A stretch of DNA of 64,000 bases from Amaurobius ferox (lineage: Eukaryota; Arthropoda; Arachnida; Araneae; Amaurobiidae), in assembly GCA_951213105.1 (NCBI GenBank), contig OX578145.1, positions 8,585,691-8,649,690 of the forward strand, read 5' to 3'. Every line of letters begins with the position of its first letter. Position 1 is the first letter of the stretch. The notes under the pieces were generated by a model that did not search any database, was not told where the DNA came from, and was given only the letters and a program-made list of their open reading frames with translations. A program made the position numbers and the translations under genes. Of the stretch, positions 22,620 through 37,117 are shown in pieces.

Positions 22620-22621
22620 TA

Positions 22622-23700
22622 ACATATTTTTTCTGTTGTTTTTATATACCAGAATTAAATGTTGTGTTTGCCTAAAGCAAAATATCGCTGCACACCACTG
22701 ATTTTATCATTTCATTTAAAAATCAATTCGGTAACCTTGTACTTTTATATATGTAACATGTTACAGTTTTGTTTTAAGTTTTCATAAAGAGTTAATTTTG
22801 TAGAAATATTTTATTTATTTGAGTTTTATGGCTGACAAGGGAGATAACATATATCCAAATAATGTGTAAATAAACAAAGAATAGTATGTTTACTTTGTCT
22901 AGTAAAGCTAAGCGTCAAGCGGGATTTTCAGGAGTGACGAATCTCTCTCTGTCTACCGACATCGGACAATATTTCATTGGAAATGGAACTTAAAGGAAAT
23001 ATGCACACAACTTATACTCGAGCTACAGCAAGTCTTTGATAGACATGTCTAAGCTATAAGGAAGTGGCTGTTTTCTTAATAGTTAATAGGAAATTTGACT
23101 TCAAATATCCTGATGTTTTAATTTATTCAATTTCACCTTACATTCTTTGATATTTATTTATTATTTGCTTCAATTTTTTTGTATAAATTAGAAGTAACAA
23201 ATCAATCTTGAATGTAATATACGAATATATATTTGAAATTGTTCTTGATTAAATTTTTATCAAATGAAAAAGTAAAGGTTGATAAGTGGTCTATTTATTT
23301 TCAATTTATATATTTTCCTTGATTTTTATATTCTAATTAAAATGGAGTTTTCCTTGAATTTTATTTTCCTGCATATAATGTTTGTATTACAAAACCGGGG
23401 TTTCACTTCAATAAATTGTAGATATCATTAATTTATTTTAATTGTAATCCAGTTATTACCGAAACATTACTTAAAACAGTATTACATACCTCTCAAACCG
23501 CAGCCTAGTACAGAGGCACTGATAGGTAAGGCAAAAGAATACTTTGCATAGGGGCCTGGGAGTCTTCACTTTTTTTACTCAGACCATCTGACCTACCCGA
23601 AGGTGTAAGATATATGTTTAAATGGCCGGGAAGTGCCATCCAATTTAGGCCAGAACCCATTGGGGGCAGTATCCACAGGGACTGTATCTTTCGCAGAACT
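22622..23700. other. Unassigned AT-rich DNA
   Basis: No coding region recognised. A GC-richer patch at 23490-23700 shows no motif I can name. Confidence 0.4.
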
Positions 23701-23709
23701 ATAAGATCG

Positions 23710-23958
23710 ATGGTACTGTGTTTTTAACGTTCAATTGTACATTGGGCGATTTTCCGGATGACAACATGCAGTACTATTTCAAAGTACCTAATTAACTTAT
23801 ATTTCACACAATCAATATCACACAATCTCATTGAAGAAAATTCAATATCTTGGAAAGAATATATGCATCTACTATAAGAATAATATTTTTTTTTAACTGT
23901 AATAGTAGTAAATTCATTGCATTATATAAGGAAAGTCCTGTGTTGCCCACATCAGATT
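23710..23958 (-). repeat. Fragment of repeat B (5' end, inverted)
   Basis: The right edge, read on the minus strand, begins tctgatgtgggca and continues to actttccttatataatgca, matching the starts at 36129 and 41955. The next part matches 42000-42090 (inverted). However, the block 23712-23800 (caattgtacattgggc, gatgacaacatg) matches 36228-36300 in the same orientation, so one of the copies contains an internally inverted segment. Confidence 0.65.
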
Positions 23959-24242
23959 TTTTTTATTAATTATGTCACTTAATTTACGTGTAGAAATATT
24001 AAAGCCATGCTTTTCATATATTTTTTTAATAATCGAATAAGGGTATTATAATTTAATAAGAGTATTTCTCTTCGGAAAGCGTAGAAATATAGCCTTCGAT
24101 CCATTGTTTATTTTCTAGCGACATTTTAAATCAAAGAATATATTTAATGATGCAGACGATAATTAAACTCTATTTCTACTTGATGCCAGTCAGGTTTTTT
24201 TAATTATTAATTTGCTTAAATTTTATTCATGGAGAAAGTCGA
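23959..24242. other. Unassigned AT-rich DNA
   Basis: No coding or repeat structure recognised. Confidence 0.35.
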
Positions 24243-24284
24243 AATCGTTACAAAAATGTGTGAAAAAACACCCTCTGTATATTA
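24243..24284 (-). repeat. Solo mariner-like terminal repeat
   Basis: Read on the minus strand it starts acagagggtgttttttcaca and goes on to catttttgtaacgattt, the same as the terminal repeat at 13855 apart from a short T insertion. No transposase lies next to it. Confidence 0.7.
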
Positions 24285-24309
24285 ATTGAGGACTGCGTAC
24301 ATCACTTTC

Positions 24310-25951
24310 ATTTATTTTGGCAAAGAGTTTTTAAGCTTATATATATTGTGTTTAGCTAATAAACTATGTATTGTGTTTACCCGATAAATTAATTTATCCG
24401 ATTGTTGAAACTGAAAAAGAGTAGAGAGGGTATATCTTCTAATACAATTTTAGTGTTTTCATTTGGTTATGTACAAACAGGGATCAGGATGTTTTATTCT
24501 TCATATCTACAAATTCAGAGCTACGAATTTCGCGGAATATCGCTAACTTAGCAACTTTTCTTAAACTTTGTCAAATTGACTGAAATGTCTCCAAATTGAT
24601 AAAAACGACGCAAATCAATGAAATTAAATTTGTTTGTTTAGAAGAGAGTACTGAAATGATGTTTCGGTAGCTTTTGTCTGTCAGTCCATCCATCCTACTT
24701 AGTCAAACATTTAGCGAATTTTTAAAATATCGCCAAATTGATAAAACTGTTTGTAAATCCATAAAAGTATCATGAAATTGATAAAATTGCGTTTAATAAA
24801 TGAAATTAATTGTGTTTTATTAGGGGATAGTATTGTGATGCTGTTTCGTCAATTTGTCGCAAAATGGGACTATCAGTTCTACAGTCCCACTTGGCGATAA
24901 ATTTGTCGCGTTTTTAAATTATCACTTAATTGACAAAAATGTCGCCAAACCTTCCATGGAGATAGCATTATTCAGACGATATGATTTGCATCAATTTATT
25001 TGAAGCAAATGATATCATGTCCCTTAGCAACGAATCCAATGTGTTATGCGGCATACGATTTTTATTAAATCTTTTCCGATTTGAATAATAAAGATATGTA
25101 TATAAAATAAATTTCATTAACATTGCATTTTTGACTGGATAATATCAATTACGGTCTTCAGGTTTAAACATTATTATTATTGATAATTTCGGGGATTATT
25201 GATTCAGGGATTATTGATATTTTCAAGTTGTTATGCCATTGTTTCATTATGACAAAAATTGTTTAAACTCATATATTGTACGTTGTACGAGTAATCTTTT
25301 ACAAATGCACGGGTATATCTTTTAATCTACGAGAATATAAGTAGTACAGGTATATTGGCATATATTTTGATATATATTGGCATATATTGGAATCAATTAC
25401 GGCCTTCTGGTATAAAGATCACGGGGATTATTGATATTTTTAATTTATTACGTCATCTGTTTTATTTTGGCAAAGATTTTTGAGACTCATATTGTAATAC
25501 GGGTAATCTTTTACTAGCACACTGGCATATTTTCTAATCTGCGAGACTATACGGGGATATATATATATATTTTGTACGGGGATATATATATATATATATT
25601 TTGTCCTAATAACACATGTTTATAGATAAAATCTATCTTGTGTTTCAGAAACAGGCATTTTTGTGTTCGTTTCATTTAAAATATTAAGACTTGATAAATA
25701 ATTTTATCGAAATGAACTATTCTTAAGCCTAGAGCTCTTCCACATGCAAGCTTTAATGCTTGATTATTTGGTATTCCTCTCCATTGACATTTGTTGATTA
25801 TCTTTAGCTTTCTGAACTGTAATATGTATTATAATTTCCTCTTTATTGTTGAATTTCATTTTATTTCATTGTATTCTGTAGGCTTAAAAAAATTTTAAGG
25901 TAGTGTATTATGAGTTACTTCTTCCATTCTACCATTGGATTTACTATTTTA

Positions 25952-25994
<43 letters not shown>

Positions 25995-26240
25995 TGTGCT
26001 TTCATTCTGGCATATATTGGAGTCAATTACGGGTTTATTGATGCTTTAAATTTATACATGTAATGTACTAATACAGGTTATATCTTCTAATATTTGCGTA
26101 TTTAAGTAGTACGGGTGCCGTACAATTTTAATGCTTTCATTTTGCATATATTGATTCAATTTTTTTTTATCTGTTTTTTGTAAATTTGCTTACAAAAGGG
26201 GCCAGGAGGTTTTATTCTTCAGATCTGCCTGTGAAGATAA
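24310..26240 (+). repeat. Repeat D, copy 2, with degenerate internal repeats
   Basis: 24330-24862 is the inverted counterpart of 8613-9130. Downstream, a block beginning aatcaattacgg with cttc(t/a)ggt recurs at about 25146, 25388 and 26020. Each is followed by similar phrases (ggggattattgatatttt, gggtaatcttttac, ttttctaatctgcgag), so there are roughly three diverged units of about 250 bp. (TA)n tracts lie at 25558-25567, 25580-25596 and 25958-25989. No coding was found. Confidence 0.6.
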
Positions 26241-26485
26241 TTTTGTATAGCGAAACAGAGATTCTTAAACTTCTTTTTAGGAGCATTGTATTAAATATTT
26301 TAACAGAATATTTTGATTAAAAATGTCATTTAGTATGCTATAGGAATTTGCACATGATTGTGAATTTTAAGTTTCTTTATATATACTCCGTATGAAGAAG
26401 GGGTATGCTGCTAGTATAAATATAAACGTTCCTTAAGTTTCACGACCTTTACACACACACATACACACACACACAAAAAAAAACA
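26241..26485. other. Unassigned; (CA)n at right edge
   Basis: AT-rich DNA ending in a (CA)n tract at about 26452-26475, beside a repeat A fragment. Confidence 0.4.
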
Positions 26486-27215
26486 AAATGGATTCCACGT
26501 TTTATTTTGCAATTGGTCACGTGATTTCTTCATATATCGTGGGTATCATTATTATTTCAATTTTTATTTAAAAAATTACCCAACATATTTTGCTGAAATT
26601 TTTTTTCTACATTTTATGTGATAATTTGAATATTTCCTAAAAGTTTCGAAGCAATTTGTTAATTTTAACTTCGCTTAAAAGATGTTTGAAAAATGAGGTC
26701 CCACAGGATTCAATGTATTTCATTTTTTCAATAAAAAAACTTTAAAAATCACGATTTTGACATGAGATGGATACTCTATTTTATTTTGAAGTGGGTCACG
26801 TGATCTCTTCTTCATACAATATGGGTGTCATTATTATTTAAATTTTTATTTTAAAAACTACCGAATATATTTTGCTGAAATTTTCATATTTTTTATGTCA
26901 TAATTTGAATATTTCTTAAAACTTTAGAAGCAATTTGTGAATTTTAAATTCGCTTGAAAAATGTTTGAAAAATGAGGTCCCATAGGGTTCAATGTAATTC
27001 ATATTTTCAACCCGGATTCAGTTCAAAACTAATTGGGTGACATTATTCATTTATATTCCCATATGTCCTACAGACCGTCTGAACAACATACTAAAATTTA
27101 ATTTTGATAAAGTCATTTTTACTGCAGTTATCGTGCGAACGGACAGACAGACAGACAGAATGAACAAAGTCATGTAAACACTTTTCAACTATGTTGTAAA
27201 GTTTTAAAAAGAGAT
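26486..27215 (-). repeat. Two partial repeat A copies in tandem
   Basis: 26486-26735 and 26740-27215 both contain the A interior (gtcacgtgat, ttcttcatata, tgctgaaatttt, gaagcaatttgt, aggattcaatgta or agggttcaatgta). Only the second reaches the 5' terminus (aacacttttcaactatgttg). It carries gacagacagacagac at about 27143-27159. Confidence 0.7.
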
Positions 27216-27960
27216 CCAAACGATAAAAACCGTTAAGAGTTTGTCATACACTGAAGTTCGTAAGATTGTTTCTGATCTTAATCTTCGAGTTGGTGTAAGT
27301 TATGCTGCAGCTGATTCATCCAAAATGATGAAGTCTATAAGTACTCCAATAGATTCCTCATACCATTCTACCTTTCTCGAAGCATCATTTTTACCATCAT
27401 CACTGATCCTCCTTCAAAACTTTCGCAGGTAAATAGTAAACTACTGTTAATAACTATACACTCACTTACTGCTGATGCTCCAAAATCTCTTGCATTAGAG
27501 ACCAATCAATCCATTTCCGGATGTATCCGCTTCAACCAAATTAAACAAATAGATAAATCCTAAATTTGTCAAAAATATGTCTCCAATTGGTACTAAACCG
27601 ATTAAATTGAATGCTTCAAAATCCTCTAATCAAGTCCGTGTCTAATTCGACTTTTTCCTTCGGCATGTTTATATTAGATGGACAGGCCATGGGGAATTAT
27701 GATTCTAAATTTACCACTAAAGGAGCAGCCACAGCAAATTGTCAAACTCAACAAATAAAAAATAAATGTAATAATGCTTTTAAAAAAATGATGCATTTAA
27801 AATAGCACATGAGGAACCCAAAGTATTTGAAACTGAAAGCTGTAGAATAGGAGTCCGATGAAACAGACACAATGCCCTTGGAGATAAATGCAGAAGGCTA
27901 TTGAACTCCATCCATCAGATCAGTCTGATGATGAGATGAGAGTATATTTTTTCTGCAGGC
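27216..27960 (+). pseudogene. Possible gag-like remnant, low confidence
   Basis: Several short plus-strand frames in different phases resemble a disordered, Ser/Thr/Asn-rich protein. They include LSYTEVRKIVSDLNLRVGVS at 27240, KSLALETNQSISGCIRFNQI near 27490, and FILDGQAMGNYDSKFTTKGA near 27670. A 'SYA' motif followed by low-complexity sequence is often seen in ORF1 proteins of non-LTR elements. There is no zinc knuckle and no RT nearby, so this is only a suggestion. Confidence 0.2.
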
Positions 27961-28872
27961 TGTAGAGATAAATTCTCTTTTGGAGATTTTTCTTATGAGC
28001 GTCAATTTTGGCTTTACTTTTCATATTTTAATGTATGCAATTCATTACGCTACTAACGCATTTGCTTGTTTTATAAACAATTGTCAGAACTTTTACATTA
28101 GCTTTTATTGATTCTTTAGTTGGACTTTAACGTTTTATTATACTTGAGCAGGTGCAATGTTTCTGTCGGCGATTCGCCCAAACCCTGGCAGAATTTGATA
28201 TTTGCACGTTGTTCTTCAACCCCCATTTCCATTTTCGACGAATGCGAATAGTTCATTGACACGCATTGTCTGAAAAAAACCCTGGACTGCGGATCTGCTT
28301 CTTCCTTTTCACATCTCGCGTCACGTGTGCCTCTACGCCACGGTAAAATAGTTCTCCTCTCCTCCAATCAAAGTTAGAGACATCAGCACAGTCTCTGAAC
28401 TTTTTGATCCTACCTCGTATAGGGTATCTACGCCTTCAATCGCCATCCCCCTCCCCTCCAGCTTCTGCCACCTGACCCCCGCAGTATCAAATGAAGCAAG
28501 ATGGCGGACCGAAAATAACCTCTTTCCCAGTCCTCTTGGCATGGATAGAGAGAAGTTCGTGACAATACTGATTGTTTTTAACCTTATCTGGATCTTATAC
28601 ATGGTTTTAACATTATCGCAGCTGTTTTATTATTTGTATTTTTATCCATTTCATTGCTTTTATTTGCATTACGCTGTGTTTTTGAATTGTTCGGTTCATC
28701 GTGTGTTTGGCGTAGCATGTCCCCAAATTGGATTTTGCACCCATCAACTCACATTCCATTTAAAATGTACATGCTATCCAGAAACCTAGGACTGGTGCAG
28801 TTTTAGGAGTTTTGGCATGCTAGCTAAAATGTCAGGAAATATTTTAGAAACATGCTAAAAAGCTAACAGAGT
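27961..28872. other. GC-richer unassigned region with an aagatggcgg motif
   Basis: The interval has higher GC than its neighbours, especially 28140-28560. The plus strand has gcaagatggcggacc at about 28497-28511, a match to the YY1-type element often found just downstream of animal transcription starts. No gene could be followed from it. A hydrophobic 82-codon frame at 28541 (MDREKFVTILIVFNLIWILY) has no family resemblance. Confidence 0.3.
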
Positions 28873-29161
28873 TTAACCTTTTGCTTACGGGTGGGACAGC
28901 GTCCATCCCAAACGAATAACCTCTCAAAAAGACAGGTGTTTGACATACCCTATCCTATCCCAAACAGTTCGATCCCCCAATGCATGTCAAATACCCGTCT
29001 TTGGTATAGTGGCATGTCAAATACCTGTCTTTTTGAGAGGTTCTTCGTTTGGGATTATGGACGTCAATGCCTGCAAAGGGAGATCGAACTGTTTGGAATA
29101 GGATATGTCAAATACCTGTCTTTTTGAGAGGTTGTTCGTTTGGGCATAAGCAAAAGGTTAA
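28873..29161. mobile_element. TTAA-flanked MITE (piggyBac-like)
   Basis: TTAA lies at 28873-28876 and 29158-29161. The inverted ends are ccttttgctta, 11 perfect bases. The interior has nested inverted and direct copies of cctctcaaaaagacaggt, tatgtcaaatacctgtct and gatcgaactgttt, with a further direct repeat at about 29008-29030. The 281-bp interior does not code. Confidence 0.75.
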
Positions 29162-31600
29162 ACAGTGGCAGTCACCTAACTGATATATGCCTGCTTTCTT
29201 TAAGGAAATCTCAAGAGTTAGAGAATATTTCTATAGACTATGGAATTTTCATGCGATCTTACGCCTGACTGAGCCGCTACACTTCTGATAGACGGAGACC
29301 TCTAACGGTATTCATTTCGTGGTCATATCTGCATTGCATTCTATTATCTAGCGAATGCCACTTTCTATCGGGAGTTCTAAAGGACGGACGGGAATTGAGT
29401 CATTTCTACAAGATCTGCAGACGAAGAGATTCTCACTCTGCGAATCCAACGGTTTCTAAACGAGCATGGAGATCGGATGCTGTAGTCAATGGTTCGTTGT
29501 GTTCGTCGCTGCGAGATTTGCGGTGTGACCTTTGACTTTCACGTCTCTGTCATCGATCCGAGAGGGATCTCAACCGAGTGGAGGCCGGTGATTTCCTTTC
29601 TTTCTAGTTTCCGCTTTCACTGGGATTTTGCATTCATTCAATATTATTGGGGCATTTATTTTTTGCCTTCCCTGCAATGCATGGTAATGTATATGGAAGG
29701 TATTGGAAGCGTGCCGAAAATTGCTTTGGTTCGGGATTCCGTTATAATAAAAAATATTCGAAAACTTTAAACAACTTGGCTATCTTTACACACCATTTCG
29801 AGTCCATCCCTCCGAGAAATTCATTTTGAATGTTTTTAGTGCCTATAATGTAGAATATCAAACTATTTTCTTTTTTCATTTTTGTTGTGCTGCATACAAT
29901 CAAAAAATTGAACATTTTTGCAGTGAATGACTCCAGATTTCGAACGTGTGTCTGCCCTCCTGCAGTTTACCAAAAAATTCGATTTTGCCAGTGTCTTCGA
30001 ATTCGTCAGCGCACCCAATTTTTATCGTAACGGTATTATTACTCAGAGGGTTTGGTCCCATCCACCTTTTCGCATCCCACATCAAAGTTCAGTTGCTGAC
30101 GTTCGTACGACATCTAATCCCAGCAGAAATACCGTCAGATCTGTCTCAACGGTTTCGCGTGGCCAACAGAAACCGGGCTATCTTGTTTGGTTAGCTTATC
30201 GTGTGCTTTCTTATCCTTCTTACTTTATTTTTTCTCCTACTGTGTGCCGCGCACTCCAAACGTGCCCCCCCCCCCCCTTTTGATATTTCTTTGTTTGCTC
30301 CGCTTATCAGGCGTTAATTCCGGTCTTTCATCCGGCACTCCCACCCATTTGAATGTTACCGGCTTCGGTGGAATCGCCGCAAAAGAAACTTCATATGTTT
30401 TCTGACTGAGACTTATTTAAGAGAAAGGAAGATTGGCGCCCACATCTCGAGCCTAAATACACCTTGTTCTTGATTCATTCAAATGCTTTGAATTGTAGAA
30501 CATTTTTCCTCTTTCACAAGTATCTATTTTTCATGCCGAGTCTAAATCACCCAGAAGTCCGTTTTGCGTTCCAAACTGTATTAGGAGATTTTAAGTGTTC
30601 CTGAAACCATGTTCTCAATGCAGCAACTAGCATCCATGAACCGGTTTCGCTTTCCTTTGAACTCATCAGCACAGAATAGTTATTTATTTCATTTCTCGGT
30701 GTGTCCGCCTTCTTTTGCTTTGGATAAGCATTTTTTTTTTCCAATCTGTAACTTAACTCGCCTTGATGGGATCCAAAAATTGTGTAAAAGAATTCCCCTG
30801 TTGCTTAAATGGTGAAATGAATGTCATTCCAAATGCCCTTTTATGTATCATTTCTGTCGCTGAATGATGAAAGGGGTTATGATCTTTAATGATTGCACGC
30901 ACGAGTGATGCCACCGAAATGAATCGTACGAATAGGACTTGGAATGCAGGTATTTTTTCCATTCCGGAAACTCGCGAAAGGCAGGATGCGCTATTCAGGC
31001 GCTCTCTGAAGCTCTGCTCTTCGTAATCCGGCTCATTATCGCCGACCCCGGATAATAAGCAGCGACTTACGCATCCGGGCATGAACCGAGATGAGAAGGT
31101 ACTATTTTTCCAGATTGCGGCGCTAAAAATAGTGGAGCTCTGAATTTTTACCTGGTCGGATTGAAAAGAAAGAAAAGTGAAAGACGCTTGTATTTGGCTG
31201 TCGGGTTTATTTATCTTATTTTCTGGATTTATCCAAGAAGTACTTTTTAATATTCCTAGACTTGCTGATTATATCCTCCTTATATATAACGAGCTTATAT
31301 TGTTAATAATGCTTCTATATTTAAATACATGTTGTATTAATATTGTAATACACTATTTATAAATTATATTTCAAGTTTTATGGTTTTAATTTTATATTTT
31401 AAACTTTTTTACATAATATTTAATGCATATCAAAATAAGATGTTCCATAACTTGAGATGATATGATTATGATGTTAATATTAAAAAAAATTGTATTTCGT
31501 GACTATGTATATTTAATCGCAAAGTAAAATATTGACTTTATTCAAAATTACTTACTTACATTTTGCAATACAATAGACTAGCTGCTGCCTTTACTATACT
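29162..31600. other. Unassigned, largely unique-looking region
   Basis: This is the longest stretch without a recognised transposon in the first half of the window. GC is higher near 29280-29640 and 29930-30450 and near 30900-31100. Open frames of up to 118 codons are present (for example 29927-30283 plus and 31082-30753 minus), but none has a recognisable domain or a supported splice structure. A poly-C tract lies at about 30266-30278. Confidence 0.4.
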
Positions 31601-31617
31601 TAAATAAATAAAACTTT

Positions 31618-31664
<47 letters not shown>
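31618..31664. repeat. (TA)n microsatellite
   Basis: About 22 uninterrupted TA units, followed closely by a C-rich tract (31691-31707). Confidence 0.9.
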
Positions 31665-31666
<2 letters not shown>

Positions 31667-31707
31667 CTTACAAATGCCAGTCTCGACTTCTCCCCCCCCC
31701 TCCCCCC

Positions 31708-32349
31708 ATAAAAACAGAAAGAAAACTCTAGTACTGCTAGTATTAGAAATATTAATTATTTTTGTATACTTAAGATGCATGTAAAGTCAGTTTTATTATT
31801 TTTGGATTACTTGAAGGACCACCTATCTTGCATATTGATGAAAAGAGTTAGCTTTAAGTTTTCGAAACAGGTTAATCATGAATATTTTTTATACTTCTAT
31901 ATTAAAAAATAATTACTTTTTACAGCGGTATTAGTGGTAGGTGGGTTTTTGTTTTATGTCTGTGTCATGCAGTAAGGTTTCACGTTTTTATTAAAAATGA
32001 GTTATACCGATTTTAGAATAGTTAAAATATATTCGGTATAAATATGTATTTTTTTTTTCTCCAGCTAACATTCTATATCGATTTCTCTTGAATAAAGTTT
32101 CTTGAAAAAATGCTACCCTTCTTCCACTCATTTAATTTTATACATCATAATTTAATCTAAAAAACAAAGATTAAATGAGAAAAAATAATTGGAGTTTTAA
32201 AAATGAATTCTTTAAACAGTTTCATGGAATAAAGCTTTTTCATGGATATAAAAATAAGCATATATTTTCAGTTTTAAAAATATATTAAATTTAATTATGG
32301 AATATTATATTTAATTTCTGATGCTATAGAATATAAAGTATTGTTTTCA
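31708..32349. other. Unassigned AT-rich DNA
   Basis: No coding or repeat unit recognised. Confidence 0.4.
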
Positions 32350-33410
32350 TAAAAGCTCTCGCTTTCGAGATTTAGATGACACTATATGTTTTAGGACATC
32401 CTGAACACGTTTTGACTGTTTTTAGAGTGTCTGTCTGACTGTGGTCACAAATAACCCCCTTTATGCATAATTATGCTCAGTGTTGTCCTATGCTGCCATG
32501 TTGAGGAAATATAAAATTTCGTATCCATTTCGAAGTTTTCGCGCGAATTAAAAAAAAATTCTATCTAGTTCTATCTAGCGTTTTTGATCTTCTAGCGTCT
32601 TTAATGCAGCCGAATATAAAGTTTCGTGAAAATCCATTAATATGTGTGACATCTAGCGTCTTTAATTCTATCTAGCGTCTTTAATGCAGCCGAATATAAA
32701 GTTTCGTGAAAATCCATTAATATGTGTGACATCTAGCGTCTTTAATTCTATCTAGCGTCTTTAATGCAGCCGAATATAAAGTTTCGTGAAAATCCATTAA
32801 TATGTGTGACATCTAGCGTCTTTAATTCTATCTAGCGTCTTTAATGCAGCCGAATATAAAGTTTCGTGAAAATCCATTAATATGTGTGACATCTAGCGTC
32901 TTTAATTCTATCTAGCGTCTTTAATGCAGCCGAATATAAAGTTTCGTGAAAATCCATTAATATGTGTGACATCTAGCGTCTTTAATTCTATCTAGCGTCT
33001 TTAATGCAGCCGAATATAAAGTTTCGTGAAAATCCATTAATATGTGTGACATCTAGCGTCTTTAATTCTATCTAGCGTCTTTAATGCAGCCGAATATAAA
33101 GTTTCGTGAAAATCCATTAATATGTGTGACATCTAGCGTCTTTAATTCTATCTAGCGTCTTTAATGCAGCCGAATATAAAGTTTCGTGAAAATCCATTAA
33201 TATGTGTGACATCTAGCGTCTTTAATTCTATCTAGCGTCTTTAATGCAGCCGAATATAAAGTTTCGTGAAAATATGTGTGACATCTATCGTGTACACAGG
33301 AAATCGAGCTCAGACGGAGATGTACACCCCTTTAAAAATAGTCGAAACATATTCAGGAGGTCCTAAAACATAGTGTTATCCAAATCTCGAAATCGAAAAT
33401 TTTCGTTCTC
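32350..33410. mobile_element. Repeat E element with inverted ends and an internal minisatellite
   Basis: The left end (about 32356-32430: ttcgagatttagatgacact, then atgttttaggac and tcctgaacacg) is repeated inverted at about 33335-33395. Between the arms, E sequence is read in reverse (cctatgctgccatgtt, ttctatctagttctatctag), followed by the 80-bp array. It is therefore a nonautonomous element with terminal inverted repeats of about 60-75 bp. Confidence 0.65.
32597..33290 (-). repeat. 80-bp minisatellite, nine copies
   Basis: The phrase gcagccgaatataaagtttc recurs every 80 bases from about 32605 to 33245. The repeat units look identical by eye except the last, which is shortened by loss of tccatta. 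Each unit contains tctagcgtctttaat twice. Read in reverse, attttcacgaaactttata is part of repeat E, so the array arose by amplification of E sequence. Confidence 0.95.
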
Positions 33411-33422
33411 TATACTCTATTC

Positions 33423-35840
<2,418 letters not shown>

Positions 35841-35848
35841 CTCTATTC

Positions 35849-36128
35849 TATCGTATGAGAAGGTAAAACAAATATTAATTATTGGCCGTTAATGAGGAGA
35901 TGTCATTGTTATTGCTTTGACGACAGAGTCCCCATTGAATCCAGTCTTAACATAAGCATACCCTATGGATATGTGATTTTCTCCTCTCGGAAGGCCCGCG
36001 TGTATTTCGTAATTTTACGACTTCGGCATACCCGTCTGAAGCTCTTGAGATGAAAATTGGACTGTATTCTGTTTCGTTATTTGTGTTCATTGAAAAGAGT
36101 TCTATCTCTCAAAACAAATACAAAGAAA
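35849..36128. other. Unassigned
   Basis: A mixed-composition stretch between the hAT element and repeat B. Nothing recognised. Confidence 0.35.
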
Positions 36129-37117
36129 TCTGATGTGGGCAGCACATGACTTTCCTTATATAATGCAATGGGTTTACTAGTTTTACAATAAAAAATTAAT
36201 GTATGAGATCTCACCGCGCTGTGTTTTTATCGTTGAATTGTACATTGGGCAATTTTTTGGATGACAACATGTAAAACTATTTCAAAATTCTCAATTAACT
36301 TATATTTCGTGAAACTCTAAACAATCATCAATATTGATAACATCCTCAATAAGCGATACAGTCCATATATTAAAATACTTCAATGATTACTTCATCATCT
36401 AGTCGTCATTTTTATCAATTTGGCGACATTTTCGTTAATTTGGCAACATTTAAAAAAGTCGCCAAGTGTTATGGACGGAGAAATAAGTTATTCTTGTCAC
36501 AGATAACTGACTATTGGCGTCCAACTACAAAAGTATTATCTAAAGTATATTTTTTCATGAATGGAACTAGCTAGATTCACGAGAATAATGTCACCCAATG
36601 TACCGCTTGATACTACTTATGAAAAGTGAATATATTTTAACAATAGGTAATATATTTTTTTAATTTTATATGATTTTTGATATTTTTTTGGAAAAATGTA
36701 CAATATCTCGAAAACGGTTCATGCTAGCGTTCTAAAATTTATTTTAATCGTTTTCTAATGAAAAATTGCTTATGAAATGACTATTTTCGCAACTTTATTA
36801 AAGGTTTTGATTTTTTGAGGATTTTTTCAAAATTTCATCCGAAAATTTAGAGGGGTTTTGAACATGCGATTGCGCATAAAAACAATAGGCTTCCAGTATT
36901 CATGGATTGTAATTTTTGTACCAAATTTCGTTCGAATCGGTCCATTCGTTCGTTAGTTATCGTCTCCACTGACGCACACACACACACACACCATCTCAAA
37001 ACGTCTGATTCGTGTTCAGGGATGTTTAAAACGTGCTCTCCCGTCGAAAACTCGGAATTAGAATTTTCGACCCCGTCGCAATACTTTCCTTATACATTAT
37101 ATGTATATAAGGAAAGT
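36129..37117 (+). mobile_element. Repeat B copy 1 (Helitron/Helentron-like, nonautonomous)
   Basis: It starts tctgatgtgggcagcac and ends in a perfect 12-bp-stem hairpin (actttccttata ... tataaggaaagt, 37083-37117). The same actttccttata phrase occurs about 25 bases in from the 5' end, giving subterminal inverted repeats. A (CA)n tract lies at about 36974-36993. It matches 41955-42845 over most of its length. No target duplication is seen; the base before the start is A in every copy. No coding. Confidence 0.65.

Noticed and set aside
29051..29100. tRNA B-box-like gatcgaactg / gttcgatcc phrases
   Set aside because: They belong to inverted repeats inside the TTAA MITE; no A-box or cloverleaf could be drawn.
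30753..31082. A 109-codon minus-strand frame as a host gene
   Set aside because: No recognisable domain, no supported exon boundaries, and overlapping open frames in other phases.
32597..33290. CRISPR array
   Set aside because: The 80-bp units are contiguous and identical, with no variable spacers; it is a minisatellite in an animal-like genome.
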